From positions 496,001 through 560,000 of the forward strand of contig CAXXJM010000001.1 in assembly GCA_963666475.2 (NCBI GenBank): a stretch of 64,000 nt of DNA. The letters are read 5' to 3'. The notes under the pieces are model-generated. The model made no database searches. It saw only the letters and a program-made list of their open reading frames with translations, and was not told where the DNA came from. This DNA is from JBFHIZ01 sp963666475 (GTDB taxonomy: Bacteria > Bacillota > Clostridia > Lachnospirales > Lachnospiraceae). Below, in pieces: positions 42,517-51,800 of this stretch. Numbering within the stretch: position 1 is the first letter of the stretch; every line of letters starts with the position of its first letter. A program made the translations under genes and the position numbers.

Positions 42517-44371
42517 AACATACCCCTCCTTTATATTTGGTAGAACCACATGCTTGACAAGATACCCTACAATTTGGGGATACTTTTTCTTGCATTGCAT
42601 TGTTCCACTCTCTGATTAAAAATTCTTTTGTTACACCACAATCAATAAAATCCCATGGAAATACTTCGTCTAAGGCTCTTTCTCTTGTTGTGTAGAATGG
42701 AATGGAAAGTCCTGCATCTTCAATGGCTTGGAGCCAAACATCATTTTTAAAATATTCAGTCCATGCATCAAAAATACTTCCCTTTTGATACACATCATAG
42801 ATTACTTTACTTATTTTGCGATCACCTCTAGCCAAAACCCCTTCAATTACGCTTGCATCCACCTCATGCCAATTATAGCGAATACTTTTTTGGTTTAACT
42901 GTGATGCGATTGCGGATCTTGTGATATATGCTTTATCTATAAAATCTTGTTTTGTGTTTTGCGTAGCCCATTGAAACGGGGTAAATGGTTTTGGTATAAA
43001 AAACGAAGTGCTGACGGTTATCTTAACTTTTCCATTCGTACGCTTTTCTTTTGGAACCCGTTCATAAAAAACTGCGGCCACCTTATTTGCAAGATCACCA
43101 ATTGCTTGAATGTCATCCGTTGTTTCAGTTGGTAGCCCGAGCATGAAGTAAAGTTTTACTTTGTCCCATCCACCTACAAAAGCTTCTCCAGCACCTTCTA
43201 AGATATCCTCTTCAGACAATCCTTTGTTGATTACATTTCTCAAACGCTGTGAACCTGCTTCTGGCGCAAAGGTAAGAGAACTTTTTCGAATATCTTGAAT
43301 TTTGTTCATGATATCTAATGAAAAAGAATCAATACGAAGGGAAGGAAGGGATAAATTAGTATGATATTCATCCGCGTATTCCATGATTTCATCAACTAAT
43401 TCATGTAATTTTGAATAATCGCTTGAACTTAATGAACTTAGCGTCATTTCATCATGTCCAGTATTTTTCAACATCGTTTTTGCATAGGATGCAAGTACGT
43501 CTTTATCTTTTTCTCGAACAGGTCGATAAATATGACCAGCTTGGCAAAAGCGACATCCACGAATACAACCACGTTGGATTTCTAGTACAAGATGATCCTG
43601 CGTAGCTTTAATAAACGGAACGACAGGTTTCATAGGATAAGATGAATCGGTTAGTTCCACAACCACCTGACGTTCTATTTTATCTGGAATTCCTTCCATG
43701 TTCGGAACCATTTTATCAATTGTACCATCTTCCAAATAACTGACATCGTAAAACTTCGGACAGTAAATTCCAGGAATTTTTGATGCTAGCTCAAGAAAAT
43801 CGTTTCTGGTACCACCGTTGTTTTTTATCATACGATAAGCATCAACTAGTGCTTCATACGAAGTTTCACCTTCTCCAATGTAGAATAAATCGAAAAAGTC
43901 TGCAATTGGTTCCGGGTTAATGACACAAGGTCCACCTCCAATTACGATTGGATCATCTTCTGTTCTATCTTTCGAAAATAAGGGAATGTTACTTAAATCT
44001 AAAACTTGTAGGATGTTTGTATAACACATTTCATATTGAATTGTAATTCCAAGAAAATCAAAATCTTTAATTGGATCTTGGCTTTCAAGAGCAAATAGTG
44101 GAATGGATTGTTCGCGCATAATTTGATCGAGGTCTGTCCATGGTGAATATACGCGTTCGCACCAAACATCATCCATTTTATTAAACATATCATATAATAT
44201 TTGGATTCCTAGATGTGACATCCCAATCTCGTAAACGTCAGGAAAACACATGGCAAAACGAATTGCCACGTGCTCCTTGTTTTTTGTTATGGTATTTATT
44301 TCGTTACCGATATATCTTGCCGGTTTATCGATGCTCATTAAAATGTCATTCGATAATGCTAATTTTTGCAT
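42500..44371 (-). CDS. B12-binding-domain radical SAM protein (TIGR03960)
   Basis: A 623-residue protein with an N-terminal cobalamin-binding-like domain (about 20-190) and a radical SAM core at about 230-470. The cluster motif CxxxCxxC appears in RGCIRGCRFCQAG. The C-terminal end has further cysteines (CRVSCQACGSTKYKGG) that could bind another metal. The substrate is unknown. It is the first of the three-gene run that includes DUF2344 and RNase G; a role in RNA or ribosome biology is only inferred from context. Confidence 0.9.
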   Translation of the reverse strand: MQKLALSNDILMSIDKPARYIGNEINTITKNKEHVAIRFAMCFPDVYEIGMSHLGIQILYDMFNKMDDVWCERVYSPWTDLDQIMREQSIPLFALESQDPIKDFDFLGITIQYEMCYTNILQVLDLSNIPLFSKDRTEDDPIVIGGGPCVINPEPIADFFDLFYIGEGETSYEALVDAYRMIKNNGGTRNDFLELASKIPGIYCPKFYDVSYLEDGTIDKMVPNMEGIPDKIERQVVVELTDSSYPMKPVVPFIKATQDHLVLEIQRGCIRGCRFCQAGHIYRPVREKDKDVLASYAKTMLKNTGHDEMTLSSLSSSDYSKLHELVDEIMEYADEYHTNLSLPSLRIDSFSLDIMNKIQDIRKSSLTFAPEAGSQRLRNVINKGLSEEDILEGAGEAFVGGWDKVKLYFMLGLPTETTDDIQAIGDLANKVAAVFYERVPKEKRTNGKVKITVSTSFFIPKPFTPFQWATQNTKQDFIDKAYITRSAIASQLNQKSIRYNWHEVDASVIEGVLARGDRKISKVIYDVYQKGSIFDAWTEYFKNDVWLQAIEDAGLSIPFYTTRERALDEVFPWDFIDCGVTKEFLIREWNNAMQEKVSPNCRVSCQACGSTKYKGGVCYESKN

Positions 44372-44407
44372 AAAGTATGCCTTTCCTTGTATCTAATACA
44401 ACGTAAT

Positions 44408-45688
44408 TTATCTGTCCGCCAATTCTGTGGCAATTTCCTCCCAAGTAACTTCTTTCAGTGACATAAGGACCATCATATGATATAAAAAATCTGCAATTTC
44501 ATACTTGATTTCATTTGAATTTGGATTTTTCGAAGCAATTACAATTTCAGTAGCCTCTTCCCCAAGCTTTTTTAAAATCTTATCAATTCCTTTATCAAAC
44601 AAATAATTTGTGTATGAGCCTTCCTTTGGGTGTTCCTTTCGATCATTAATTACAGACATGACATCTTCAAAGACCATCAAAGGATTTGTTTCGTTATAAG
44701 GTTTTTTTAAGATTTCTTGGAAAAAACAAGAATATTTTCCTGTATGACATGCAACACCTTTTTGCGATACTTTAGCAAGCAAGGTATCGCTATCACAATC
44801 TGCATAAAGAGCTTTTACATATTGGAAATGTCCACTTGTCTCACCTTTTAGCCAAAGTTCTTGTCGACTTCTACTGTAGTAAGTCATTTTGCCAGTGCGA
44901 ACTGTTTGATTATAAGCTTCTTCGTTCATATATGCAACCATTAAAACTTCACCAGTCTTATAATCCTGTGTGACAACAGGAATCATTCCATCAGAATTTA
45001 ATTTAAAATGGTCCCATGGGATTTGGGCTTGAACTTGTTTTACAGGAATATTTCGTAACTGAAATGCAGTCACGATCTCATCAAATGAATTCATATGTTG
45101 ATTTACAAATAAGCCTGTGATTCCTGAAACTTGTTCTTGAATTAATATATCTCCGGCTTTTTCTACACTCATATGATCAACGGAACATAGAACAGGTATT
45201 TGAGATAAATCATCCAATGAAAAGCTATCTGAACCTGTATAAAGTATTTCACATGCATTTGTTTCAATTAGTAATCGATATTCGTGAATCTGGGAAAGTG
45301 AATCTGTCTGAACCATGATTTTTGATTTCCCAAATTTTCCGGATACTTCTTCTGTTATTGCAATGTTTTTATTCTTTCTGTAGTCCAAAATTGCTCGATA
45401 GCAACCTGCATAAAGTAATTTTTTTACATCTTCCATTCGATGTATATTTCCTGATCCATATACGGGTACTTCAAGAATTGCGGTTATTTCCTTAATTAAA
45501 TCAATTGCTGCTTCATGCTCATCTTCATTTTCTGATAAGTCGCATACGATTAATGCATCAATGTTTTGAGATGTTAGAGAAATTGCATATTTTATAGGAT
45601 CATTTGACAGTATGTTGTCTTTTGATTCTCCCGAAACAACATTTCCCTTGTATAGATATATATTTGAAATGAATTTTTTATCTTGCAT
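44408..45688 (-). CDS. hisIE: HisIE with N-terminal HisA/HisF-like domain
   Basis: A 426-residue fusion. Residues about 225-330 are the phosphoribosyl-AMP cyclohydrolase (HisI: PVVTQDYKTGEVLMVAYMN, zinc cysteines in DCDSD and ACHTGKYSC). Residues about 345-426 are the phosphoribosyl-ATP pyrophosphatase (HisE: LFDKGIDKILKKLGEEATE). The first 220 residues resemble a HisA/HisF TIM barrel (YGSGNIHRMEDVKKLLYAG) but lack the catalytic aspartate near the N-terminus (IYLYKG in place of the IDLKDG form). Separate hisA, hisF, hisH and hisC are not in this window. Last gene of the his operon. Confidence 0.92.
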   Translation of the reverse strand: MQDKKFISNIYLYKGNVVSGESKDNILSNDPIKYAISLTSQNIDALIVCDLSENEDEHEAAIDLIKEITAILEVPVYGSGNIHRMEDVKKLLYAGCYRAILDYRKNKNIAITEEVSGKFGKSKIMVQTDSLSQIHEYRLLIETNACEILYTGSDSFSLDDLSQIPVLCSVDHMSVEKAGDILIQEQVSGITGLFVNQHMNSFDEIVTAFQLRNIPVKQVQAQIPWDHFKLNSDGMIPVVTQDYKTGEVLMVAYMNEEAYNQTVRTGKMTYYSRSRQELWLKGETSGHFQYVKALYADCDSDTLLAKVSQKGVACHTGKYSCFFQEILKKPYNETNPLMVFEDVMSVINDRKEHPKEGSYTNYLFDKGIDKILKKLGEEATEIVIASKNPNSNEIKYEIADFLYHMMVLMSLKEVTWEEIATELADR

Positions 45689-45699
45689 GATATCCCTTT

Positions 45700-46290
45700 C
45701 TATAATGTGCCTTTTGTACTGAGAACCCCTTGAATTCTGGAATCAAACTGTGTAGCTTGGTCCAGTGCTCGTCCGAAAGCTTTGAACATTGCTTCAATGA
45801 TATGATGTGTGTTCATTCCGGAAAGAACCTTGATGTGCAGGTTCATTTCAGCAGCGTATGATACGGCATAAAAAAACTCTCGGATCATTTCAGTATCTAA
45901 ATAACCAATGGAAGGTTGAGAAAACACATGTTCAAAAGACAAATATGGTCTACCACAGAGATCAACAGCACATAGAACTAATGCGTCATCCATTGGTAAC
46001 GTAAAACTTCCATATCGACAAATCCCTTCTTTTTCTTTTAAGGCTTCTTTGATTGCTTTTCCAAGTGCAATCCCCGTATCCTCCACGGTATGATGACAAT
46101 CCACTTGAAGATCCCCGTCTACTTTAATTGTTGCATCAAAAAACCCATGTTTTGAAAACCCTTCTAACATATGATCAAAAAACCCGATGCCCGTCTCTAC
46201 AGTTGAGTTACCGGTTCCGTCAATATTTAAAGATATCTGAATTTTTGTTTCTTTTGTGTTTCTCTTAATTGTACCTAATCGCATATCCAT
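45700..46290 (-). CDS. hisB: Imidazoleglycerol-phosphate dehydratase
   Basis: Step seven of histidine synthesis, manganese-dependent. The 196-residue monofunctional enzyme has the metal motifs CHHTVEDTGIALG and NTHHIIEAMFKAFGRAL. GIGFFDHMLEGFSKHG is also typical. GAAGGACGG precedes the ATG. It lies between hisD and hisIE with short gaps. Confidence 0.96.
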   Translation of the reverse strand: MDMRLGTIKRNTKETKIQISLNIDGTGNSTVETGIGFFDHMLEGFSKHGFFDATIKVDGDLQVDCHHTVEDTGIALGKAIKEALKEKEGICRYGSFTLPMDDALVLCAVDLCGRPYLSFEHVFSQPSIGYLDTEMIREFFYAVSYAAEMNLHIKVLSGMNTHHIIEAMFKAFGRALDQATQFDSRIQGVLSTKGTL

Positions 46291-46310
46291 ATTATCATTC
46301 CGTCCTTCTT

Positions 46311-47600
46311 CTATTCAAAACGAACTCTTATTGAATTTGCATGTCCGCTTAGCCCTTCGTTTTCAGCAAAAAGTTCGATATCTTTATGAACTTTTTCCAA
46401 AGCGTCTTTTGTATAATAAATAATACTAGATTTCTTTCTGAAATCATCTACATTTAATGGAGAGAAAAATTTAGCAGTTCCATTTGTAGGTAAAATATGA
46501 TTTGGGCCCGCAAAATAATCGCCCAAAGGTTCAGATGAATATTCTCCTAAAAAGATAGCACCAGCATTTTGAATTTTAGCCATAACTTCAAAAGGATTAC
46601 TTACAAGCAATTCAAGATGTTCGCTTGCAATGTCATTTGCCACTTCAATTCCTTCTTCTATCGTATTGACTAGCAAAATATTTCCAAATTGATCAAATGA
46701 TTTTTGTATGATTTCCTGTCTACTTAATGTTGGAACCATTTGGTCTAAAATATCACTTACTTTTTTTGCAAGTTCTAGGCTTGTTGTAATACAGATTGCA
46801 CTAGCGATTTCATCATGTTCGGCTTGCGATATCATATCCGCAGCAATATATTTTGGATTTGCAGTTTCATCGGCTAGTACTAGTATTTCGCTAGGACCGG
46901 CAACCGAATCGATACTTACATGCCCATACACAGCTTTTTTAGCAAGTGCAACATAAATATTTCCTGGGCCAACAATTTTATAAACTTTTGGAATGGTCTC
47001 CGTTCCAAAGGCTAACGCTGCAATTGCTTGAGCACCCCCAGCTTTGTAAATTTTCGTTGCGCCTGCAATATCAGCTGCAACCAAGGTGCCTGCATTAATC
47101 TTTCCGTTGCTATCTGGAGGTGTTGTCATTATGATTTCTGGAACTCCTGCAACTTTCGCAGGAATAATATTCATCAGTGTGGATGAAGGGTAAGCAGCTT
47201 TTCCACCTGGCACATATACTCCAACACGTTCTATTGGTGTGATTTTTTGACCTAGTATGGAACCATCTGGCTTGGTATCTATCCAACTATTTGTCATTTG
47301 CTTTTCATGAAAATCACGAATATTTTTTGCCGATTTCTTGATTACAGAAATGTACTCTTCATCGAGTTCAGCATATGCTTCTTCTATCTCTTCTTTTGTA
47401 ACAAGAATGTTACTTTTGTTACAATCAAACTGGTCAAATTTTTTTGTATATGCGAAAAGAGCCTTGTCTTTATCCATACGAACACTTTCAATGATTTCAT
47501 TTACACGAATTTCATATTCTGAATAGTTATTTGTACTTCTTCTTAACAGGTTTTCTAATATATCTTTTTTTGATTCTTCATTTAGTTTTGTGATTTTCAT
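46311..47600 (-). CDS. hisD: Histidinol dehydrogenase
   Basis: Two-step NAD-dependent oxidation of histidinol to histidine. The product has 429 residues from the ATG at 47600, which has TGGAGATG before it; a four-codon longer frame is possible. VYVPGGKAAYPSSTLMN, SIDSVAGPSEILVLAD and the catalytic SQAEHDE are all present. Confidence 0.96.
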   Translation of the reverse strand: MKITKLNEESKKDILENLLRRSTNNYSEYEIRVNEIIESVRMDKDKALFAYTKKFDQFDCNKSNILVTKEEIEEAYAELDEEYISVIKKSAKNIRDFHEKQMTNSWIDTKPDGSILGQKITPIERVGVYVPGGKAAYPSSTLMNIIPAKVAGVPEIIMTTPPDSNGKINAGTLVAADIAGATKIYKAGGAQAIAALAFGTETIPKVYKIVGPGNIYVALAKKAVYGHVSIDSVAGPSEILVLADETANPKYIAADMISQAEHDEIASAICITTSLELAKKVSDILDQMVPTLSRQEIIQKSFDQFGNILLVNTIEEGIEVANDIASEHLELLVSNPFEVMAKIQNAGAIFLGEYSSEPLGDYFAGPNHILPTNGTAKFFSPLNVDDFRKKSSIIYYTKDALEKVHKDIELFAENEGLSGHANSIRVRFE

Positions 47601-47627
47601 AGGCATCTCCATTCTAATCGAAGTTTA

Positions 47628-48272
47628 TTATAGATTCTTTTTGATTTCAGAAATGATGTGACGAATACGATCGCTTTCAAGCGTCATACTAACCTGGTTC
47701 ACAATCATGCGTGCGGATAAAGGACAAATTTCCTCTAATACTTCTAATCCGTTTTCTCGAAGTGTAGATCCAGTTTCAACAATGTCTACAATTACATCGG
47801 ATAGACCAACAATTGGACCTAATTCTACAGAGCCGTTTAACTTAATAATATCTACGGTTTGATGTTTCTTATTATAAAAGTAATCTTTTGCAATCTTTGG
47901 ATATTTACTAGCTACGCGAATAAAATCATGATGTTTTAATAATTTCTTTGCTTCTGGAGGCCCACATACACACATTCTGCAGGCTCCAAATCCTAAATCC
48001 AATACTTCATAAACGTGCTTATTTTCCTCGAGAATAGTATCTTTACCAACAACACCTATGTCAGCTACTCCGTACTCGACATAGGTTGGTACATCAGGTC
48101 CTTTAGCCAGGAAAAACTTCAGTTTTAATTCTTCATTTACAAAAATCAACTTACGTGATGTTTTATCTTCCATTTCTTCACATGTAATACCTATTTTTGC
48201 TAGTATTTCCATTGTTTGTTTTGCCAAACGTCCTTTACCGAGCGCAAAAGTTAAATATTTATTATCGTTCAT
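47628..48272 (-). CDS. hisG: ATP phosphoribosyltransferase, short form
   Basis: First committed step of histidine synthesis. The 214-residue product is the short form without the regulatory ACT-like domain, which needs HisZ. It has YGVADIGVVGKDTI and DIVETGSTLRENGL, the PRPP-site block. It overlaps hisZ by 11 bases, which fits the need for both in one complex. Confidence 0.96.
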   Translation of the reverse strand: MNDNKYLTFALGKGRLAKQTMEILAKIGITCEEMEDKTSRKLIFVNEELKLKFFLAKGPDVPTYVEYGVADIGVVGKDTILEENKHVYEVLDLGFGACRMCVCGPPEAKKLLKHHDFIRVASKYPKIAKDYFYNKKHQTVDIIKLNGSVELGPIVGLSDVIVDIVETGSTLRENGLEVLEEICPLSARMIVNQVSMTLESDRIRHIISEIKKNL

Positions 48273-49545
48273 AAGTATCTCCTAAAATTTCACTAAAAGT
48301 TTTGATCTGTTTTTTCGAGGATTCAAAATCAATTACTGTTACATGTTCTTTTGAAACCATATAAATATCACTAATTTGTCTAGAGTCGGCAAGATCTAAT
48401 AATTTATCATTGTTGGATAATGTATCATCTAAGAAGTGTCTGGAAGTTACTTGTACAGATTTTCCTATTTTACGAAGTTCTTCAGCAAGTAATAGCGTTT
48501 CTTTATAGCTGTCTAGGTCATATAAAAGAATCATTGAAGAACAATTTGTAGAAACACTTATTTTATTTTGCTTAAGTGCTGTCATTAAATTTCCAATCAT
48601 AATTACAAATCCAATGGCTTCTGCTTTCTTTCCGAAATGCTGCAATAAAGAATCATATCTACCACCTTTTGCAATGGTATCACCTACCCCATAGGTATAT
48701 GCTTGGAAAATAATACCAGTATAATAGTTGTATTTGCTTAAAATCCCCAAATCATAGGATATATATTTTGCTTTGTCAAAATCTTTTAAAACGCGATCAA
48801 TTTTTTCTAGATTTTTTATTGCATTCAATGAACGTTTGTTTTTGATCAAGGATTTTGACTTTTCAATTGCCTCCATAGAGCCAAACCAGTCAGAAATGTT
48901 CGCCAAAAGATGAATTAAGTCTTTGTCTATGTTTCGTACTTTTAATAATTCTTCGACCCCAAAGTAATTTTTATTATTAATGAACGTACGGACCTGTTCC
49001 TCGGTTTCTTCATCCAAACCTGCTTCTTCACATAAACCTTTAAAGAAATCGACTTGACCAATACTGATTTGAAAGTTGTCCAATCCTGTGTTTTTTAATG
49101 TATCAATGAGCATTGAAATCATCTCAACATCAGCATATGCAGAACCGTCCCCAATGCATTCTACTCCTAGTTCTGTGTTTTCTTTTAGTTTCCCCTGTAG
49201 ATTACTTCGATTTACAAAAGTATTTCCTGCATATGAGAATCGTACTGGTAGTGATTCATGCATATAATACTTTGATGCACATCTTGCCATAGAAGGCGTA
49301 AAATCCGGACGAAGAACTAACGTATTTCCTTCTTTATCAAAGAATTTGAACAATTCGTTTGAAGGAATCGTACCAATCTCCTTTGAAAAAATATCAAAAA
49401 ATTCAAAGGTAGGGGTTTCGATTTCCGTATATCCATATGATAAAAATTTCTCTTGAATGGAATTCATGACGTATCTTTTTGAGTATAGTTCATTCCCGTA
49501 TGTATCTCTAACACCCTCAGGGGTATGTATGTTTCTACTTTGCAT
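48262..49545 (-). CDS. hisZ: ATP phosphoribosyltransferase regulatory subunit HisZ
   Basis: A 427-residue histidyl-tRNA synthetase paralogue that forms an octamer with short HisG and confers histidine feedback. The class II core motifs are present in form (LRPDFTPSMARCAS, GRYDSLLQHFG), but the protein lacks a usual anticodon domain and its synthetase-specific motif 3 is weak. It is the first gene of the his operon, behind a promoter and palindrome. Confidence 0.93.
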   Translation of the reverse strand: MQSRNIHTPEGVRDTYGNELYSKRYVMNSIQEKFLSYGYTEIETPTFEFFDIFSKEIGTIPSNELFKFFDKEGNTLVLRPDFTPSMARCASKYYMHESLPVRFSYAGNTFVNRSNLQGKLKENTELGVECIGDGSAYADVEMISMLIDTLKNTGLDNFQISIGQVDFFKGLCEEAGLDEETEEQVRTFINNKNYFGVEELLKVRNIDKDLIHLLANISDWFGSMEAIEKSKSLIKNKRSLNAIKNLEKIDRVLKDFDKAKYISYDLGILSKYNYYTGIIFQAYTYGVGDTIAKGGRYDSLLQHFGKKAEAIGFVIMIGNLMTALKQNKISVSTNCSSMILLYDLDSYKETLLLAEELRKIGKSVQVTSRHFLDDTLSNNDKLLDLADSRQISDIYMVSKEHVTVIDFESSKKQIKTFSEILGDTYER

Positions 49546-49570
49546 AAGCTTACCTCACTTTATCGTATTA

Positions 49571-49592
49571 ACGTGTTATCATGCTAACATGT
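49571..49592. promoter_or_regulatory. Palindrome downstream of the his promoter (candidate operator)
   Basis: ACGTGTTA and TAACATGT flank a 6-base centre, TCATGC; 18 of 22 positions are symmetric. It lies a few bases after the predicted start of transcription, where a repressor would block RNA polymerase. No T-box fits in the leader of about 50 bases. Confidence 0.6.
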
Positions 49593-49604
49593 GAAATTAT
49601 TGGT

Positions 49605-49633
49605 AGTATACTAAATATTTATAAGTATGTCAA
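49605..49633 (-). promoter_or_regulatory. Promoter of the his operon
   Basis: TTGACA (49633-49628), 17-base spacer, TATACT (49610-49605) on the minus strand. The -35 box covers the recU stop codon (49632-49630). Confidence 0.85.
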
Positions 49634-50169
49634 ATATAATTTCTTTCTTCTATATCAATCTGTAAAGCATCTAAATATGGGATTAATATTCCAGGTTTGG
49701 AATCTAAAATATATTTGGGGTCAAGTTCATCAAATCGAAAACTCTTTCTTCCTCCTTGGTGATATCGATCCATATATTCCTTAATTTTACGAAACGGTAA
49801 ATAGTAAAAAAGCTGCCTTGAAGTAAATGAGATCAAAAAAAATGAGATCCCTTTTTGCAATTCAAATTCCTCCATAAATTCTAGCTGATGTGAATGAATA
49901 TTATTTAAAGAAAAGGTATCTGTTTTGCACTCTTTCGCATCAAAACATATTGGAATACCTTGAATGGTTCCAATGTAATCTACGGTACTTTTTTGATCAA
50001 AATATGCCAAGGTAATATGTCTGGTAGCTTTATCAATTCTCACAGGGGTAATGGGAGTAGGGATTTTTTGTACAAGAGCAAGATGATGCTGCTGATACTT
50101 TTCATTTGTACGGTTAACAAAATCTTCCAGTGAGGATCCTCGTAATCCTCTTGAATTCCAGGTGGCCAT
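49630..50169 (-). CDS. recU: Holliday junction resolvase RecU
   Basis: Cuts four-way junctions in recombination and repair. The 179-residue product has SRGLRGSSLEDFVNRTNEKY, the KIPTPITPVRI block, KSTVDYIG and FDAKE, which together form the nuclease site. In many Gram-positive bacteria recU is next to a PBP1 gene; here no PBP1 is adjacent. Its last codons overlap the his promoter. Confidence 0.95.
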   Translation of the reverse strand: MATWNSRGLRGSSLEDFVNRTNEKYQQHHLALVQKIPTPITPVRIDKATRHITLAYFDQKSTVDYIGTIQGIPICFDAKECKTDTFSLNNIHSHQLEFMEEFELQKGISFFLISFTSRQLFYYLPFRKIKEYMDRYHQGGRKSFRFDELDPKYILDSKPGILIPYLDALQIDIEERNYI

Positions 50170-50198
50170 TGCTTCTCCATTCTTTTCTATAAATAATC

Positions 50199-51203
50199 TT
50201 ATTTCTTAAAATAATCTTTTATAAGAATATCATAAATAGGTGGTAACTTTGCGATTACAGTTTGATTTGATAAATCCTGACATGGTTCTTGTATTTCAGG
50301 GAATTCCAAGCGAAAGGCGTGTAACAATTGATGAGAAATTTGATACCTGTCATAATACAAGGTATTTGATTTTGTATCACCATACTTGTGATCACCTACA
50401 ATCGGATGTCCAATAGAAGCCAAATGTGCACGAATTTGATGTGGTTTTCCTGTAACTAATTCGACTTCAATATAGGAAATGTTTTTGGAAGACATGAGTG
50501 GAATAATGTTGGTAATTATTCGATGATTTTGATCTGATTGTTTTTTCATGATCTCTACCTTGTTATTCTTTTCATTTTTTTCTAAATATCCATCCAAATG
50601 AATTTCTTTATTTAGGTTTCCTATTACAAAAGTACGATAATATTTTTTGATATTTCGTCCTTTGATTAGTTCATTCATTATCTGGAGACCTGGTAAAGTT
50701 TTGCCAAAAATGACAAGACCACTGGTATTTCTATCCAACCTATTACAAATGGATGGCTTCACTACCAAAATATCGGACTCCAAGTATTGAGAAGTACTTA
50801 AAAGATAACCAACTCCATATTCATTTAGAGAGTAATCCTTATCTTCTGCTTTTTGAGAAAGTAGCCCAGCTGGTTTATTAAAAATAATGACATTTTGATC
50901 TTCATAAGAAATAGTAACGGTTTCATTGAATTTTTTATATGCATTAAGATAGAAAGTATTTAAAATATCTTCATCTTCTTTTGATGCTTTAAATTTTTGT
51001 AATGTTTCGTCTGAAAAATAGATAGAAATGGTATCATTTATTAATAAAATCTCACTTCCGGTAGCTTTCTTACCATTTAAAATAATATTTTTTTTTCGAA
51101 GCATTTTATATAGAAAACTTGTTTGCGCATTCGGTAAATATTTTTTTAAAAACTTGTCCATTCTTTGATTGCATGATGAACTGTCAATGATAATTTGGTC
51201 CAT
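50199..51203 (-). CDS. RluA-family rRNA pseudouridine synthase (RluC-like)
   Basis: A 334-residue pseudouridine synthase with an N-terminal S4 domain (RMDKFLKKYLPNAQTSFLYKML, split: about residues 13-60) and a catalytic domain with CNRLDRNTSGL holding the catalytic aspartate. VTGKPHQIRAHLASIGHPIVGD is the family block. The RluD-like paralogue is at 18115. Which uridines it modifies is not clear. Confidence 0.92.
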   Translation of the reverse strand: MDQIIIDSSSCNQRMDKFLKKYLPNAQTSFLYKMLRKKNIILNGKKATGSEILLINDTISIYFSDETLQKFKASKEDEDILNTFYLNAYKKFNETVTISYEDQNVIIFNKPAGLLSQKAEDKDYSLNEYGVGYLLSTSQYLESDILVVKPSICNRLDRNTSGLVIFGKTLPGLQIMNELIKGRNIKKYYRTFVIGNLNKEIHLDGYLEKNEKNNKVEIMKKQSDQNHRIITNIIPLMSSKNISYIEVELVTGKPHQIRAHLASIGHPIVGDHKYGDTKSNTLYYDRYQISHQLLHAFRLEFPEIQEPCQDLSNQTVIAKLPPIYDILIKDYFKK

Positions 51204-51220
51204 AATTGACTCCTGTGGAA

Positions 51221-51793
51221 TTATAGGGATAGTAATTTCAGTGTATGTTCGATATTTTTATCTTGTGTATCTGCGGTATATGCCAAATGTGATTTGAGAA
51301 TCGTATAAAACCGTTTCTCATCTGGAATAATTTGTATATTCTTGATATCAAATCCATCCTTCTTTAAATACAGTTTTAAGTGAGATTTTAGATTTTCTAT
51401 ATTTGTTTGGCTGTTAAAAGTACAACCTAATATACGTTGTTCTGATACAAACAAAAGTGGAACGGAGTAATTCATTGTTTCACTGGTAAAATACAAGTTA
51501 TAGTTCAAACTAAGGGAAGAACCTTGTATTGTGGAGTTGTATTTTTGAAAAATTGTATATTCAATCGTTCTTACACGTAATAATGCAATCAAATGAACCA
51601 AAGATCTTGTAGCAGGCAAAATTCCTAAAACAGAAAAAATCGTGAAGTAATTTTTAAAACTTCCAAACGAATAATATCCAATTCCTAATACTGCTAAGGA
51701 AAATAAAAACATGAGCGATGTTTGCAAAAGCATTCTTTTTTTGATATAAGGCAAATATAAAAATTCACCCTTATTGTATTTTGTCCAAAGCAT
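51221..51793 (-). CDS. Two-span membrane protein of unknown function
   Basis: A 190-residue protein. After a short N-terminal segment (KGEFLYLPYIKKR) two hydrophobic segments at about residues 22-43 and 48-72 are followed by a cytoplasmic alpha/beta domain of about 110 residues. Similar proteins occur in related Clostridia beside pseudouridine synthase genes, as I recall, but I know of no function. It is spaced tightly with its neighbours (about 7 and 17 bases), which supports an operon. Confidence 0.7.
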   Translation of the reverse strand: MLWTKYNKGEFLYLPYIKKRMLLQTSLMFLFSLAVLGIGYYSFGSFKNYFTIFSVLGILPATRSLVHLIALLRVRTIEYTIFQKYNSTIQGSSLSLNYNLYFTSETMNYSVPLLFVSEQRILGCTFNSQTNIENLKSHLKLYLKKDGFDIKNIQIIPDEKRFYTILKSHLAYTADTQDKNIEHTLKLLSL

Positions 51794-51800
51794 AGTTCAC

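Noticed and set aside
49546..49629. T-box or attenuator before the his genes
   Set aside because: The leader is only about 50 bases with no specifier loop, T-box sequence or terminator hairpin.
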